Below, piece after piece: positions 28,041-36,145 of a DNA stretch of 64,000 nucleotides (position 1 is its first letter; the number at the start of each line of letters is the position of its first letter). This stretch comes from Hydrogenophaga sp. (GTDB lineage Bacteria > Pseudomonadota > Gammaproteobacteria > Burkholderiales > Burkholderiaceae_C). Under the pieces are notes generated by a model. It was not told the DNA's origin and ran no database searches. It saw nothing but the letters and a program-made list of their open reading frames with translations. The stretch is from contig NZ_JAABRQ010000021.1 in NCBI RefSeq assembly GCF_011390835.1, positions 1 through 64,000 of the forward strand, written 5' to 3'. A program made the translations under genes and the position numbers.

Positions 28041-29024
28041 ATGCCCGCTTCCCACCCAGCACCTGAGTCCGCCCACCACCTGCTGGTTCCCTTCGCCACC
28101 GCCAGCGCGCCTGAATGCCGCGCCCTGCTCAGCGGTTTTGCCCTGCCCGGTCTGACCGCCCTGCTGGCCGAACTGACCCTGGTGGCCAGCGAAACAGGTG
28201 ACGATCAGGATCTGGATGCACCGCACGAGCGTGCGCTCGCGTCGGCCCTGGGTCTGCAGGCAGCCGGGGCCGACTGCCTGAGCCCCGGGCGTTTCCCCTG
28301 GGCCGCCGCGTCCAGCGAGCAGCCGCTGCAGCCCCAAGCTTGGTTCACGCCCAGCCACTTCCAGGTTGGTATGGATCAGGTAACGCTGTTGCCCGGCGAC
28401 CGGCTGGCGCTGATGGATGCCGATGCGCGCCCGCTGTTCGACGCTCTCACCCCGCTGGCGGCCGAAGATGGCATCGAACTCTTCTACGAATCGGCGACGC
28501 GCTGGCGCGCCACCGGCGAACCGCTGCGTGATCTCGTGTGCGCCAGCCTGGACCGCGTGAGCGGCCGCTCGGTGGCCGACTGGACACCCACCCAGGGGCG
28601 TCACCCGCTCATCACCCGCCTGCAGAGCGAAGCGCAGATGCTGTTCTACACGCACCCTGTGAACGACCGCCGCGAGGCCGCACACCAGCCCATCGTGAAC
28701 GGGTTCTGGGTGCACGGCGCGGGGGCACTCACGCAGCCTATCGCCGAGCCTCAAAGGCCCACCCAACCCGACACCCTGCGCCAGGCCGCGCTGCTGGGCG
28801 ACTGGCGCTCCTGGCAGCAGGCCTGGCAGGCGCTGGACAGCGGAGCCATCGCCGAGCTGCTGGCGCGCGCGCGCGCTGGCGAGCCTGTCACCCTCACCCT
28901 GTGCGGCGAACGCGGCTGGGCGCAATGGGCCTTACGGCCGCACGGCCTGGGTCAGCGCCTCATCCGCGCCCTGCCATCGTTGCGCGGCATACCGCCAGCC
29001 TGGAAACACCTCGACACCTTATGA
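28041..29024 (+). CDS. RpfE-like protein upstream of recJ (often called phosphoglycerate mutase)
   Basis: A 327-residue protein without signal peptide or membrane segment. It is Leu/Ala-rich and contains conserved-looking blocks such as PQAWFTPSHFQVGMDQVTLL, QMLFYTHPVNDRRE and IVNGFWVHGAGAL. From context it is the gene that precedes recJ in many beta- and gammaproteobacteria, where it is annotated RpfE or a phosphoglycerate mutase-like protein. I see no phosphohistidine RHG motif, so mutase activity is unlikely. It overlaps recJ by 4 bp (ATGA), suggesting coupled translation. It is divergent from lolC. Confidence 0.72.
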   Translation: MPASHPAPESAHHLLVPFATASAPECRALLSGFALPGLTALLAELTLVASETGDDQDLDAPHERALASALGLQAAGADCLSPGRFPWAAASSEQPLQPQAWFTPSHFQVGMDQVTLLPGDRLALMDADARPLFDALTPLAAEDGIELFYESATRWRATGEPLRDLVCASLDRVSGRSVADWTPTQGRHPLITRLQSEAQMLFYTHPVNDRREAAHQPIVNGFWVHGAGALTQPIAEPQRPTQPDTLRQAALLGDWRSWQQAWQALDSGAIAELLARARAGEPVTLTLCGERGWAQWALRPHGLGQRLIRALPSLRGIPPAWKHLDTL

Positions 29025-30757
29025 AAATCATCACCCGCGATGTCCCCCCGCGAGCCGCCTGGGCGCTGGAACAGGCCGGCCTGCATCCGCTGCTCGCGCG
29101 CCTGTTCGCCGCCCGCGGCATCACCCACCAGGACGAGCTGGACGACGCGCTGTCCCGCCTGCTGCCACCCGCGAGCCTGCTGGGCGCTGACACTGCTGCG
29201 CGCGCCCTGGCCGACGCCATGGCCGGGCAACAGCGCATCTGCATCGTGGCCGACTACGACTGCGACGGCGCCACCGCCTGCGCCGTGGGCCTGCGCGGCC
29301 TGCGCATGCTGGGCGCGCCCATGGGCTTTGACCGGGTGAGCTACCTGGTGCCCGATCGAGTCACCGACGGCTACGGCCTCACGCCTTCGATCGCGCAGCG
29401 CGTCAAAGCGGCCGGCGCTGATGTGCTCGTCACAGTGGACAACGGCATCGCCAGCCTGGCTGGTGTGAGTGCCGCCCGCGCGCTGGGCCTGCAAGTCATC
29501 GTGACCGACCACCACCTGCCCGCGCTGCAAGACGGCGAAGTGGTGGTGCCTGCGGACTGCCTCATCGTCAACCCCAACCAGCCCGGCTGCGGCTTCGAGA
29601 GCAAGGCCATTGCCGGCGTGGGCGTGATGTTTTATGTGTTGCTCGCGCTGCGCGCCGAGTTGCGCACGCGTGGCGTGTTCGACGCCACCACGCAACCGCG
29701 CATCGACGCGCTGCTGCCACTGGTGGCGCTGGGCACCGTGGCCGACGTGGTCAAGCTCGACGCCAACAACCGCCGCCTGGTGGCGCAAGGCCTGAAGCGG
29801 GTGCGTGCCGGCGCCATGCCGCCGGGCATGAGGGCTTTGTTCAACGTGGCCGCACGCCGGCCCGAGATGGCGACCAGCTTCGACTTCGGTTTTGCGCTCG
29901 GCCCACGCCTGAACGCCGCGGGTCGCCTGGCCGACATGACGCTGGGCATCGAGTGCCTGATCACAGACGACGCGCTGCGCGCCGACGAGCTGGCCCGCAC
30001 GCTGGATGGCATCAACCGAGAGCGCAAGGCCATCGAAGGCGACATGCGCGAGCAGGCACTGGCGCTGGCCGAAGACATGTTCGACGACTCAGAAGAACCT
30101 CCGCCTGCGATGATCGTGTTCGATCCCGATTTCCACGAGGGCGTGGTCGGCATCGTGGCGTCGCGCCTGAAAGACAAGCTGCACCGCCCGACATTTGTGT
30201 TCGCCGCCAGCGGCGCCGAGGGCAAGGAACACGAGCTCAAGGGCTCGGGCCGGTCCATCCCCGGCTTTCACCTGCGCGACGCGCTCGACCTCGTGGCCAA
30301 GCGCCACCCCGGAGTGTTGCTGCGCTTCGGCGGCCATGCCATGGCCGCGGGCTGCACCATCGAAGAAGAACACCTGGAGACCTTCGAAGCAGCGCTGCAA
30401 CAGGTCGCCCACGAATGGCTGGACGCCGCCACCCTGCAGCGCCGCCTGGAGGCCGACGGCGCACTCGACAAGCAGTACCGTCGCACCGATCTGGTCGACA
30501 CCCTTCACAAAGAAGTCTGGGGCCAGGGGTTTGCGCCGCCAGTGTTCTGCGAAGAGGTGCAGATCGTCAGCCAGCGCCTGGTCGGCGAAAAACACTTGGC
30601 GCTGAAGATGAAGCACCAGGGCGAGCCGGTCGACGGCATCTGGTTCGGCCACACCGAGCCACTGCCCGAGCGGGTCAAGCTCGCTTTCCGGCTCGATGCC
30701 GATGAATGGCAAGGCCAGCGAAGGGTGCGGTTTCTGGTCGAAGCGGCGGAGCTGTAG
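29021..30757 (+). CDS. recJ: Single-stranded-DNA-specific exonuclease RecJ
   Basis: A 578-residue 5'-3' ssDNA exonuclease for recombination and mismatch repair. The DHH phosphoesterase motifs are intact: IVADYDCDGATACAVG, VTVDNGIAS, VIVTDHHLPAL and, in DHHA1, FGGHAMAAGCTI. Length matches E. coli RecJ (577). The start ATG overlaps the upstream gene stop, so the frame upstream (open to 28538) is not used. Confidence 0.95.
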   Translation: MKIITRDVPPRAAWALEQAGLHPLLARLFAARGITHQDELDDALSRLLPPASLLGADTAARALADAMAGQQRICIVADYDCDGATACAVGLRGLRMLGAPMGFDRVSYLVPDRVTDGYGLTPSIAQRVKAAGADVLVTVDNGIASLAGVSAARALGLQVIVTDHHLPALQDGEVVVPADCLIVNPNQPGCGFESKAIAGVGVMFYVLLALRAELRTRGVFDATTQPRIDALLPLVALGTVADVVKLDANNRRLVAQGLKRVRAGAMPPGMRALFNVAARRPEMATSFDFGFALGPRLNAAGRLADMTLGIECLITDDALRADELARTLDGINRERKAIEGDMREQALALAEDMFDDSEEPPPAMIVFDPDFHEGVVGIVASRLKDKLHRPTFVFAASGAEGKEHELKGSGRSIPGFHLRDALDLVAKRHPGVLLRFGGHAMAAGCTIEEEHLETFEAALQQVAHEWLDAATLQRRLEADGALDKQYRRTDLVDTLHKEVWGQGFAPPVFCEEVQIVSQRLVGEKHLALKMKHQGEPVDGIWFGHTEPLPERVKLAFRLDADEWQGQRRVRFLVEAAEL

Positions 30758-30772
30758 CCCAACTCGCCGCTC

Positions 30773-31303
30773 CTACCGGAACGCGGCGTTGATGGTCATG
30801 AAGCCGATGAACAGCCGCGTGGGCAGATCGAGGGTTGACGGCAGATTCACCACCAACTCCCGCTTCACGCTAAACCAACGCGGTTCCTCCACCGTTCCAA
30901 GGCACTGACCTGCCTGCTCCAATCGGTAGCGAACCCGGCCCCATCGGCCCGCGGGTTTGAGCTGAGCTGCCAGGGGATGACGCAGGTGCACCTCCTGTCG
31001 CCGCAACTTGCCTAGCGGCGACATCACATCGGCCACCGACAGCGGTTCGGCGCCTTGGTGCAGGGTGTAGCGGGTCTCGTTCAGAAAACCCCGGCTCAGG
31101 TATTCGAACCCGATGCGGTACAGACCTTGCGGCATGCGAATCTGCACGTCGCCGTCGGGTGAGTCGTTCGGGTACCAGCGCAGCCGCGCATTTTTTGCTT
31201 GCGCAAAGTTGGGCCAGACCAGGTCAGCCAACAGGGCGTTTTGGGCGTCGAAGGCCTGGTAGTGAAAACCGGAGAGCGGGGACTTCTGCCGAATGCGAAG
31301 CAT
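30773..31303 (-). CDS. Conserved hypothetical protein next to an AlgR-type regulator
   Basis: A 176-residue protein that I do not recognise. It has no signal peptide or membrane helix and is basic, with blocks NALLADLVWPNFAQAKNARL, QGLYRIGFEYLSRGFLNETR and LVVNLPSTLDLPTRLFIGFM. The frame is intact with an ATG and it ends 16 bp from recJ (convergent). It lies 16 bp downstream of the LytTR response-regulator gene on the same strand, so it is probably the third gene of that operon, in the position occupied by hemC in pseudomonads. Confidence 0.65.
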   Translation of the reverse strand: MLRIRQKSPLSGFHYQAFDAQNALLADLVWPNFAQAKNARLRWYPNDSPDGDVQIRMPQGLYRIGFEYLSRGFLNETRYTLHQGAEPLSVADVMSPLGKLRRQEVHLRHPLAAQLKPAGRWGRVRYRLEQAGQCLGTVEEPRWFSVKRELVVNLPSTLDLPTRLFIGFMTINAAFR

Positions 31304-31319
31304 GCTGGCCGCGTCGCGA

Positions 31320-32063
31320 TCAGGTCATCAGTGCCTCACGCACCGCCGCCAGCTGGCGCCGCGAGACTGCGAGGCGCTCGTCCACGCCGTCGAGCCGCAC
31401 CGTCCAACCTTCGCCCTCGACCGGGTCGTTGTGCTTCTCCACCGCGCGCACGGCGCGGCGGGCCACCAGTGCGTTGCGGTGCACCCGCACGAACAGGTGA
31501 GCGTATCGCTGCTCCAGATCGTTCAGTGCGCCGTCGTAGATGTGTTCCTTGTCTGCGGTGCGCACGGTGATGTATTTGAGCTCGGCCTTGAGGTAAACCA
31601 CTTCCGACAAAGCCACGCGCTCGCTGCGACCACGTTCCTGGATGATGAGGTGCTCGGTGGCACCACCGGTGTCGACACCGCTTTCGGCCACGCTGCGCGC
31701 CCGCTGCACCTTTTGCAATGCTTGCTGCAAGCGCTCGCGGCGCACCGGCTTGGTGAGGTAATCGATCGCTTCCAGCTCGAAAGCTTCGACCGCGTGCTCG
31801 GCGTAGGCGGTCACAAACACGATGGACGGCGGCGCCCCCATTTCGCGCAGGCGGCTCGCGAGCTGCACGCCGTCCACGCCAGGCATGCGCACATCGAGCA
31901 ACAACAGGTCGCAATGCGTGCGCTGGATCTGCTCGACCGCCTGCACCGCGTTAGCGGCTTCGCCCACCACATCGGCACGCGGATCGGTGCACTCAGCCAG
32001 CAGCGTGCGCAAGCGGGATCGCGCGTGCGATTCGTCGTCAACGATCAATACCTTCAATGTCAT
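31320..32063 (-). CDS. LytTR-type response regulator (AlgR-like)
   Basis: A 247-residue regulator. The receiver domain has acidic residues D9, D10, phospho-acceptor D57 (LLLLDVRMPG), and FVTAYAEHAVEAFELEAIDY with the conserved Lys in LTKPV. The C-terminal LytTR DNA-binding domain is VVYLKAELKYITVRTADKEH then LFVRVHRNALVARRAV. It is paired with the histidine kinase gene 31 bp upstream. This pair next to argH is the AlgZ/AlgR (FimS/AlgR) arrangement of pseudomonads. Confidence 0.9.
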   Translation of the reverse strand: MTLKVLIVDDESHARSRLRTLLAECTDPRADVVGEAANAVQAVEQIQRTHCDLLLLDVRMPGVDGVQLASRLREMGAPPSIVFVTAYAEHAVEAFELEAIDYLTKPVRRERLQQALQKVQRARSVAESGVDTGGATEHLIIQERGRSERVALSEVVYLKAELKYITVRTADKEHIYDGALNDLEQRYAHLFVRVHRNALVARRAVRAVEKHNDPVEGEGWTVRLDGVDERLAVSRRQLAAVREALMT

Positions 32064-32094
32064 ACCATGCTCCGTTGCCCTCTTACCCTGCAGC

Positions 32095-33150
32095 TTATAC
32101 CGGGATTTCCAGCCGCACCTGAAAAACGTCCTTCACCAGCGCACTCTGGAAGCGGCCTTGCACATCGTGCAACAAGGTCAGCCGCTGGCGCACATTGTCC
32201 AGCGCCAGGCCGTGGCCGCGCCGCCCGCTGCCCGCTGGCACGGTGTTGGTCACCTTGATGATCACCACGCCACCGCGTCGTTTGGTACTAATGCGTACCA
32301 TCGCGCCGCCCGGGCTGGGCTCCACGCCGTGCTTCACCGCGTTTTCCACCAGCGGCTGCAAGATCAGCGGTGGTAGCTTAGCCCGCGACGCGGCCTCGTC
32401 CACGCTCCACTCCACCTTGAGCCGGTCGCCAAAGCGCACCTGCTCGATCGCCAGGTAATGCTCGGCCAGCTCCAGCTCCTGCCACAGCGGTACCGATTCC
32501 TGGGTGTCGGCCAGCGCGTGGCGAAACAGCTCGCTCAGGTCTTCCAGCAGGCTCTCGGCCTTGGCTGGCTCCTCGCGCACCAACGCGATCGCGGTGTTGA
32601 GCGTGTTGAACAGAAAATGCGGTCGGATGCGGGCCTGCAACTCGGCCAGCTGCGCCGTCGTTCCGGCGGGCATGCGCGCCTTGGCGCGCCAGACCAGGGC
32701 GGCGACCAGCACGGCCGACAGCAGCGCACCCGCGGCCGCGCTCGCCAGCCAAGGAGCCGGCTCCACCAGACCCATCCAGCTCAGCAGCCCGCACCCGTAC
32801 AGCCCCGCCAGCATACCCAGGCCAATACCCACCGCCCACTGCATCGGCATCGACAGTCGACTGATGGGCTTTTTCACCGCGCACGCGCTCAGCAGCCAGG
32901 CCAGCGTGGCGGGCAGAGCCGCGCCGGTCAACACCGCCATCTGCGTCAGCCAGCCCCAGGCGCTCGGCGCACCAAACAGCGCGGCCACCGCCACCACAGC
33001 CTGCACGAACAGCACCGCGCGCAAGACCACGCCCACCTTGCAGGTGTCGAACACCAGCTCGCGCGTTACCTGCGGCATGTCCGACAGCGGCAAGGCGCCG
33101 AGGGTCGGATGCAGGTCCTGGTAGCTCGATAAAATCTTGGAGTCTTTCAT
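32095..33150 (-). CDS. Histidine kinase of the LytS/AlgZ (FimS) family
   Basis: A 351-residue membrane sensor kinase with four hydrophobic segments between residues 40 and 155, and the family box LQARIRPHFLFNTLNTAIAL (phospho-acceptor His178). The HATPase lobe has PPLILQPLVENAVKHGVEP and GRRGHGLALDNVRQRLTLLH. The CxxC-free N-terminus gives no clue to the signal. It is divergent from argH across 156 bp, as in the algZ-argH arrangement known from pseudomonads. Confidence 0.88.
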   Translation of the reverse strand: MKDSKILSSYQDLHPTLGALPLSDMPQVTRELVFDTCKVGVVLRAVLFVQAVVAVAALFGAPSAWGWLTQMAVLTGAALPATLAWLLSACAVKKPISRLSMPMQWAVGIGLGMLAGLYGCGLLSWMGLVEPAPWLASAAAGALLSAVLVAALVWRAKARMPAGTTAQLAELQARIRPHFLFNTLNTAIALVREEPAKAESLLEDLSELFRHALADTQESVPLWQELELAEHYLAIEQVRFGDRLKVEWSVDEAASRAKLPPLILQPLVENAVKHGVEPSPGGAMVRISTKRRGGVVIIKVTNTVPAGSGRRGHGLALDNVRQRLTLLHDVQGRFQSALVKDVFQVRLEIPV

Positions 33151-33306
33151 GGCTGCACACTATAGGCGCACTGCGCCGCGCGTCCACCCGCGCTGACGCA
33201 CCGTGAAACACCTCCCCTGGACCGGGCGCAGCTGCTAGATGCTGGCCTGGCGCCCAGCCCCCACCCCGATCGCCGGACCCCGCGGCGGCGAGCACCGACC
33301 CCCACC

Positions 33307-34761
33307 ATGAGCAACACTCAGCAGTTCGACCAAAAAGCCCAAGCCTGGTCCGCCTTGTTTTCCGAGCCCATGAGCGAGCTAGTCAAGCGCTACACCGCCA
33401 GTGTGTTCTTCGACCAGCGCCTCTGGTTGGCCGACATCACCGGCAGCCTGGCCCATGCCGAGATGCTGGCCGCGCAGGGCATCATCAGCGCACAGGACCG
33501 CGCCGAGATTGAGCGCGGCCTGGCCCAGGTCCGCAACGAGATCGAAGCTGGCTCTTTTGACTGGAAGCTCGACCTGGAAGATGTGCACCTCAACCTCGAA
33601 GCTCGCCTGACCCAGCTGGTGGGCGATGCCGGCAAACGCCTGCACACCGGGCGCAGCCGCAACGACCAGGTCGCCACCGACGTGCGCCTGTGGCTGCGCG
33701 ACGAGATCGACCTCATCACCCAGCTGCTGATCGAGATGCAGACCGCGCTGGTCGACGTGGCGGAAAAAAACGTGGAAGTCATCCTTCCCGGCTTCACACA
33801 CCTGCAGGTGGCGCAGCCGGTGAGCTTTGGTCACCACCTGCTAGCGTATGTGGAGATGTTTTCGCGCGACGCCGAGCGCATGAGCGATGTGCGCCGCCGC
33901 ACCAACCGCCTGCCGCTGGGCAGCGCGGCCCTGGCCGGCACCACCTACCCGCTGGACCGCGAGCGTGTAGCGCGCACCCTGGGCATGGTGAATGAGCAGG
34001 GTGAGCCCCAACTGTGCCAGAACAGCCTGGACGGCGTGAGCGACCGCGACTTCGCCATCGAATTCACCGCCGCGGCCACGCTGTGCATGGTGCACATCAG
34101 TCGCCTGAGCGAAGAGCTGATCTTGTGGATGAGCCAGAACTTCGGCTTTGTGAAGATCGCCGACCGCTTCACCACCGGCTCATCGATCATGCCGCAGAAG
34201 AAAAACCCCGACGTGCCCGAGCTCGCGCGCGGCAAGACCGGCCGCGTAGTCGGCCACCTCATGGCGCTGATCACCCTCATGAAGGGCCAGCCTCTGGCCT
34301 ACAACAAGGACAACCAGGAAGACAAAGAGCCGCTGTTCGACACGGTCGACACGCTGAAAGACACGCTGCGCATCTTCAGCGAGATGGTCGGCGGTCAGCT
34401 CAACCCGGCCACCGGCCAGAAAGAAGGCGGCATCACCGTCAACGCCATCGCGATGGAAGACGCCGCCAAAAAGGGCTATGCCACCGCCACCGACCTGGCC
34501 GACTACCTAGTGAAAAAGGGCTTGCCGTTTCGCGATGCCCACGAAACCGTGGCCCATGCGGTGAAGGCTGCGCAATCGCACCAGTGCGACCTGTCCGAGC
34601 TGCCGCTGGTGGTGCTGCAAGGTTTTCACGCGAAGATCGAAAAAGACGTGTACGAGTGCCTGAGCCTGCGCGGCTCGCTCAACGCCCGCAACACCCTGGG
34701 CGGCACCGCGCCCGCTCAGGTGCTTGCCCAGATCGCGCGCCACCGCCAGCGCCTGGCCTGA
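33307..34761 (+). CDS. argH: Argininosuccinate lyase
   Basis: A 484-residue lyase that converts argininosuccinate to arginine and fumarate, the last step of arginine synthesis. Signature [20 protein letters not shown] is complete. Other family blocks are [20 protein letters not shown] and [20 protein letters not shown]. It is divergent from an AlgZ-type sensor gene. Confidence 0.97.
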   Translation: MSNTQQFDQKAQAWSALFSEPMSELVKRYTASVFFDQRLWLADITGSLAHAEMLAAQGIISAQDRAEIERGLAQVRNEIEAGSFDWKLDLEDVHLNLEARLTQLVGDAGKRLHTGRSRNDQVATDVRLWLRDEIDLITQLLIEMQTALVDVAEKNVEVILPGFTHLQVAQPVSFGHHLLAYVEMFSRDAERMSDVRRRTNRLPLGSAALAGTTYPLDRERVARTLGMVNEQGEPQLCQNSLDGVSDRDFAIEFTAAATLCMVHISRLSEELILWMSQNFGFVKIADRFTTGSSIMPQKKNPDVPELARGKTGRVVGHLMALITLMKGQPLAYNKDNQEDKEPLFDTVDTLKDTLRIFSEMVGGQLNPATGQKEGGITVNAIAMEDAAKKGYATATDLADYLVKKGLPFRDAHETVAHAVKAAQSHQCDLSELPLVVLQGFHAKIEKDVYECLSLRGSLNARNTLGGTAPAQVLAQIARHRQRLA

Positions 34762-34809
34762 GCGCCCATTGAGGCCCCGGAGCAGGGTTCAAAACGCCCT
34801 TTTTCGGGC

Positions 34810-34836
34810 TCAAGATCGGGCCTTACGCGCCGATGA
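34810..34836 (+). promoter_or_regulatory. Candidate sigma-28 (FliA) promoter for the HDOD gene
   Basis: TCAAGATC, an exact 11-nt spacer and GCCGATGA fit the sigma-28 pattern TAAA(G)-N11-GCCGATAA with few mismatches. The transcript would begin about 50 bp before the GTG start of the HDOD gene at 34897. This is a pattern match read by eye. Functional status is inferred. Confidence 0.55.
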
Positions 34837-34896
34837 CATGAGGACAACCGGGGGGACCCTTGCCTCGGCACTTTTTTTCGTGACGGGAGTCTTCGC

Positions 34897-36042
34897 GTGT
34901 CAACCCTGTACCTTTGGATCGCCCTGGTGCTTGCCGCTGCCTTGGGCTGGTGGGCCTGGCGGCGCCCCGCGTCGCGCCCGATGTCGGCCCCGGCCTCCAC
35001 GCTGACCGCTTTTCCCCCCCAGCCCACCCGGACACCCCGCTCCGCCCGCCCCGCACCGGTTGCGACCGTGGTCCCCGCTGCGCCGCCTGCCGAGCCGGTG
35101 CCGCCCGAGCTGGCCGCGCTGGTGTGGCAGCGCGAAACCGATCTGGAAACGTCGCGTCGCGAGGTCTTGCTGGCCACCATTCGCGGCATCCCGCGCCCAC
35201 CGGGCTCGCTGCAGCAGCTGCTGTCTCCCGAATTCGTGGCCCGCGCCAGCTCGGCCGAACTCAGCGAACTCGTCATGGCCGAACCGCTGATCGCCGCCAA
35301 GGTGCTGGGCACGGTGAATGCGCCCTTTTACGGCCTGCACCGCCCGGTGAATGGCGTCGGCCAGGCCGTGACCTTCCTGGGCATGAACACGGTGCGCAAC
35401 ATCTGCCTGCAGTACATGCTGGCCGAAGCGTTCAAACCCCGCTTGGCCTCCTCAAAGCGGGTGTTTGACGAAGTCTGGAAAGCCAGTGCCATCGCCAGCG
35501 AACTCAGCGTTCGCCTGGGCAAGGCCTTGAACCTGCCCGACCAGGGCGGCCTGGCCACCCAGGTGGTGCTCGGCTTCGTCGGCCACCTCGCCACCGCCTC
35601 GCTGATGCCGCCCGAAGCACTGGACAGCTGGTTGTCCCGCCACCGCGTGGACCGCACCGCACACGAGCAGGCGGTGATGGACCTGAGCGCCAGCGAAATC
35701 GGTGGCTTGCTGCTCAAATCGTGGTCCCTGCCTGACGCCCTCATCGCCGATGTGGGCGACATCGGCCGCCTGCTGGTCACACCGGTGGGCAGCATCGAAC
35801 CTGCGCGCGTGCCACGGCTGGCGCTGAGCTACCTGTGCTCTCGCCTGGGCGAGCGGCTGGCGCTGGGCCAGCTGCCCAGCCTGGCCGACTACGACGCCAC
35901 GCAAGACCTCGGCCCCGACACCCACCACCTGCGCAGCTGCCTCGCCCACCCCGCGCTCGCCGGGCTCAACGCCGCCCTGCAGGCGCCCGAGCTGCACACC
36001 GCGCTCCAGCTGATGCTGGACATCACTCCCCGGGCCAAATAG
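34897..36042 (+). CDS. Membrane-anchored HDOD-domain protein
   Basis: A 381-residue protein. An N-terminal helix (about residues 3-22, STLYLWIALVLAAALGWWAW) is followed by a Pro/Ala-rich linker of about 50 residues and an HDOD domain (from IPRPPGSLQQLLSPEFVARA, with LVMAEPLIAAKVLGTVNAPF and VTFLGMNTVRNICLQYMLAE). HDOD proteins lack HD nuclease or phosphodiesterase metal ligands and act as signalling scaffolds. GTG 34897 gives the helix at once and has GGGAG upstream. A sigma-28-like promoter 60 bp upstream suggests membership of the motility regulon. Confidence 0.83.
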   Translation: MSTLYLWIALVLAAALGWWAWRRPASRPMSAPASTLTAFPPQPTRTPRSARPAPVATVVPAAPPAEPVPPELAALVWQRETDLETSRREVLLATIRGIPRPPGSLQQLLSPEFVARASSAELSELVMAEPLIAAKVLGTVNAPFYGLHRPVNGVGQAVTFLGMNTVRNICLQYMLAEAFKPRLASSKRVFDEVWKASAIASELSVRLGKALNLPDQGGLATQVVLGFVGHLATASLMPPEALDSWLSRHRVDRTAHEQAVMDLSASEIGGLLLKSWSLPDALIADVGDIGRLLVTPVGSIEPARVPRLALSYLCSRLGERLALGQLPSLADYDATQDLGPDTHHLRSCLAHPALAGLNAALQAPELHTALQLMLDITPRAK

Positions 36043-36073
36043 GCCTGTTGCCCGCGCCGGCCTGCACACTGGC

Positions 36074-36112
36074 GGGCCTGTTCGCACCCAGAAAGACCGT
36101 GTGAACAGGCCC
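36074..36112. terminator. Inverted repeat after the HDOD gene
   Basis: GGGCCTGTTC (36074-36083) pairs perfectly with GAACAGGCCC (36103-36112), with extra CAC/GTG pairing inside. No T-tract follows. It may stop transcription from the HDOD gene or act on the mRNA of the next gene, which starts 34 bp later. Confidence 0.5.
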
Positions 36113-36145
36113 TAAACTGCTCCCTCGATTCACGAGGGCCGTTCC

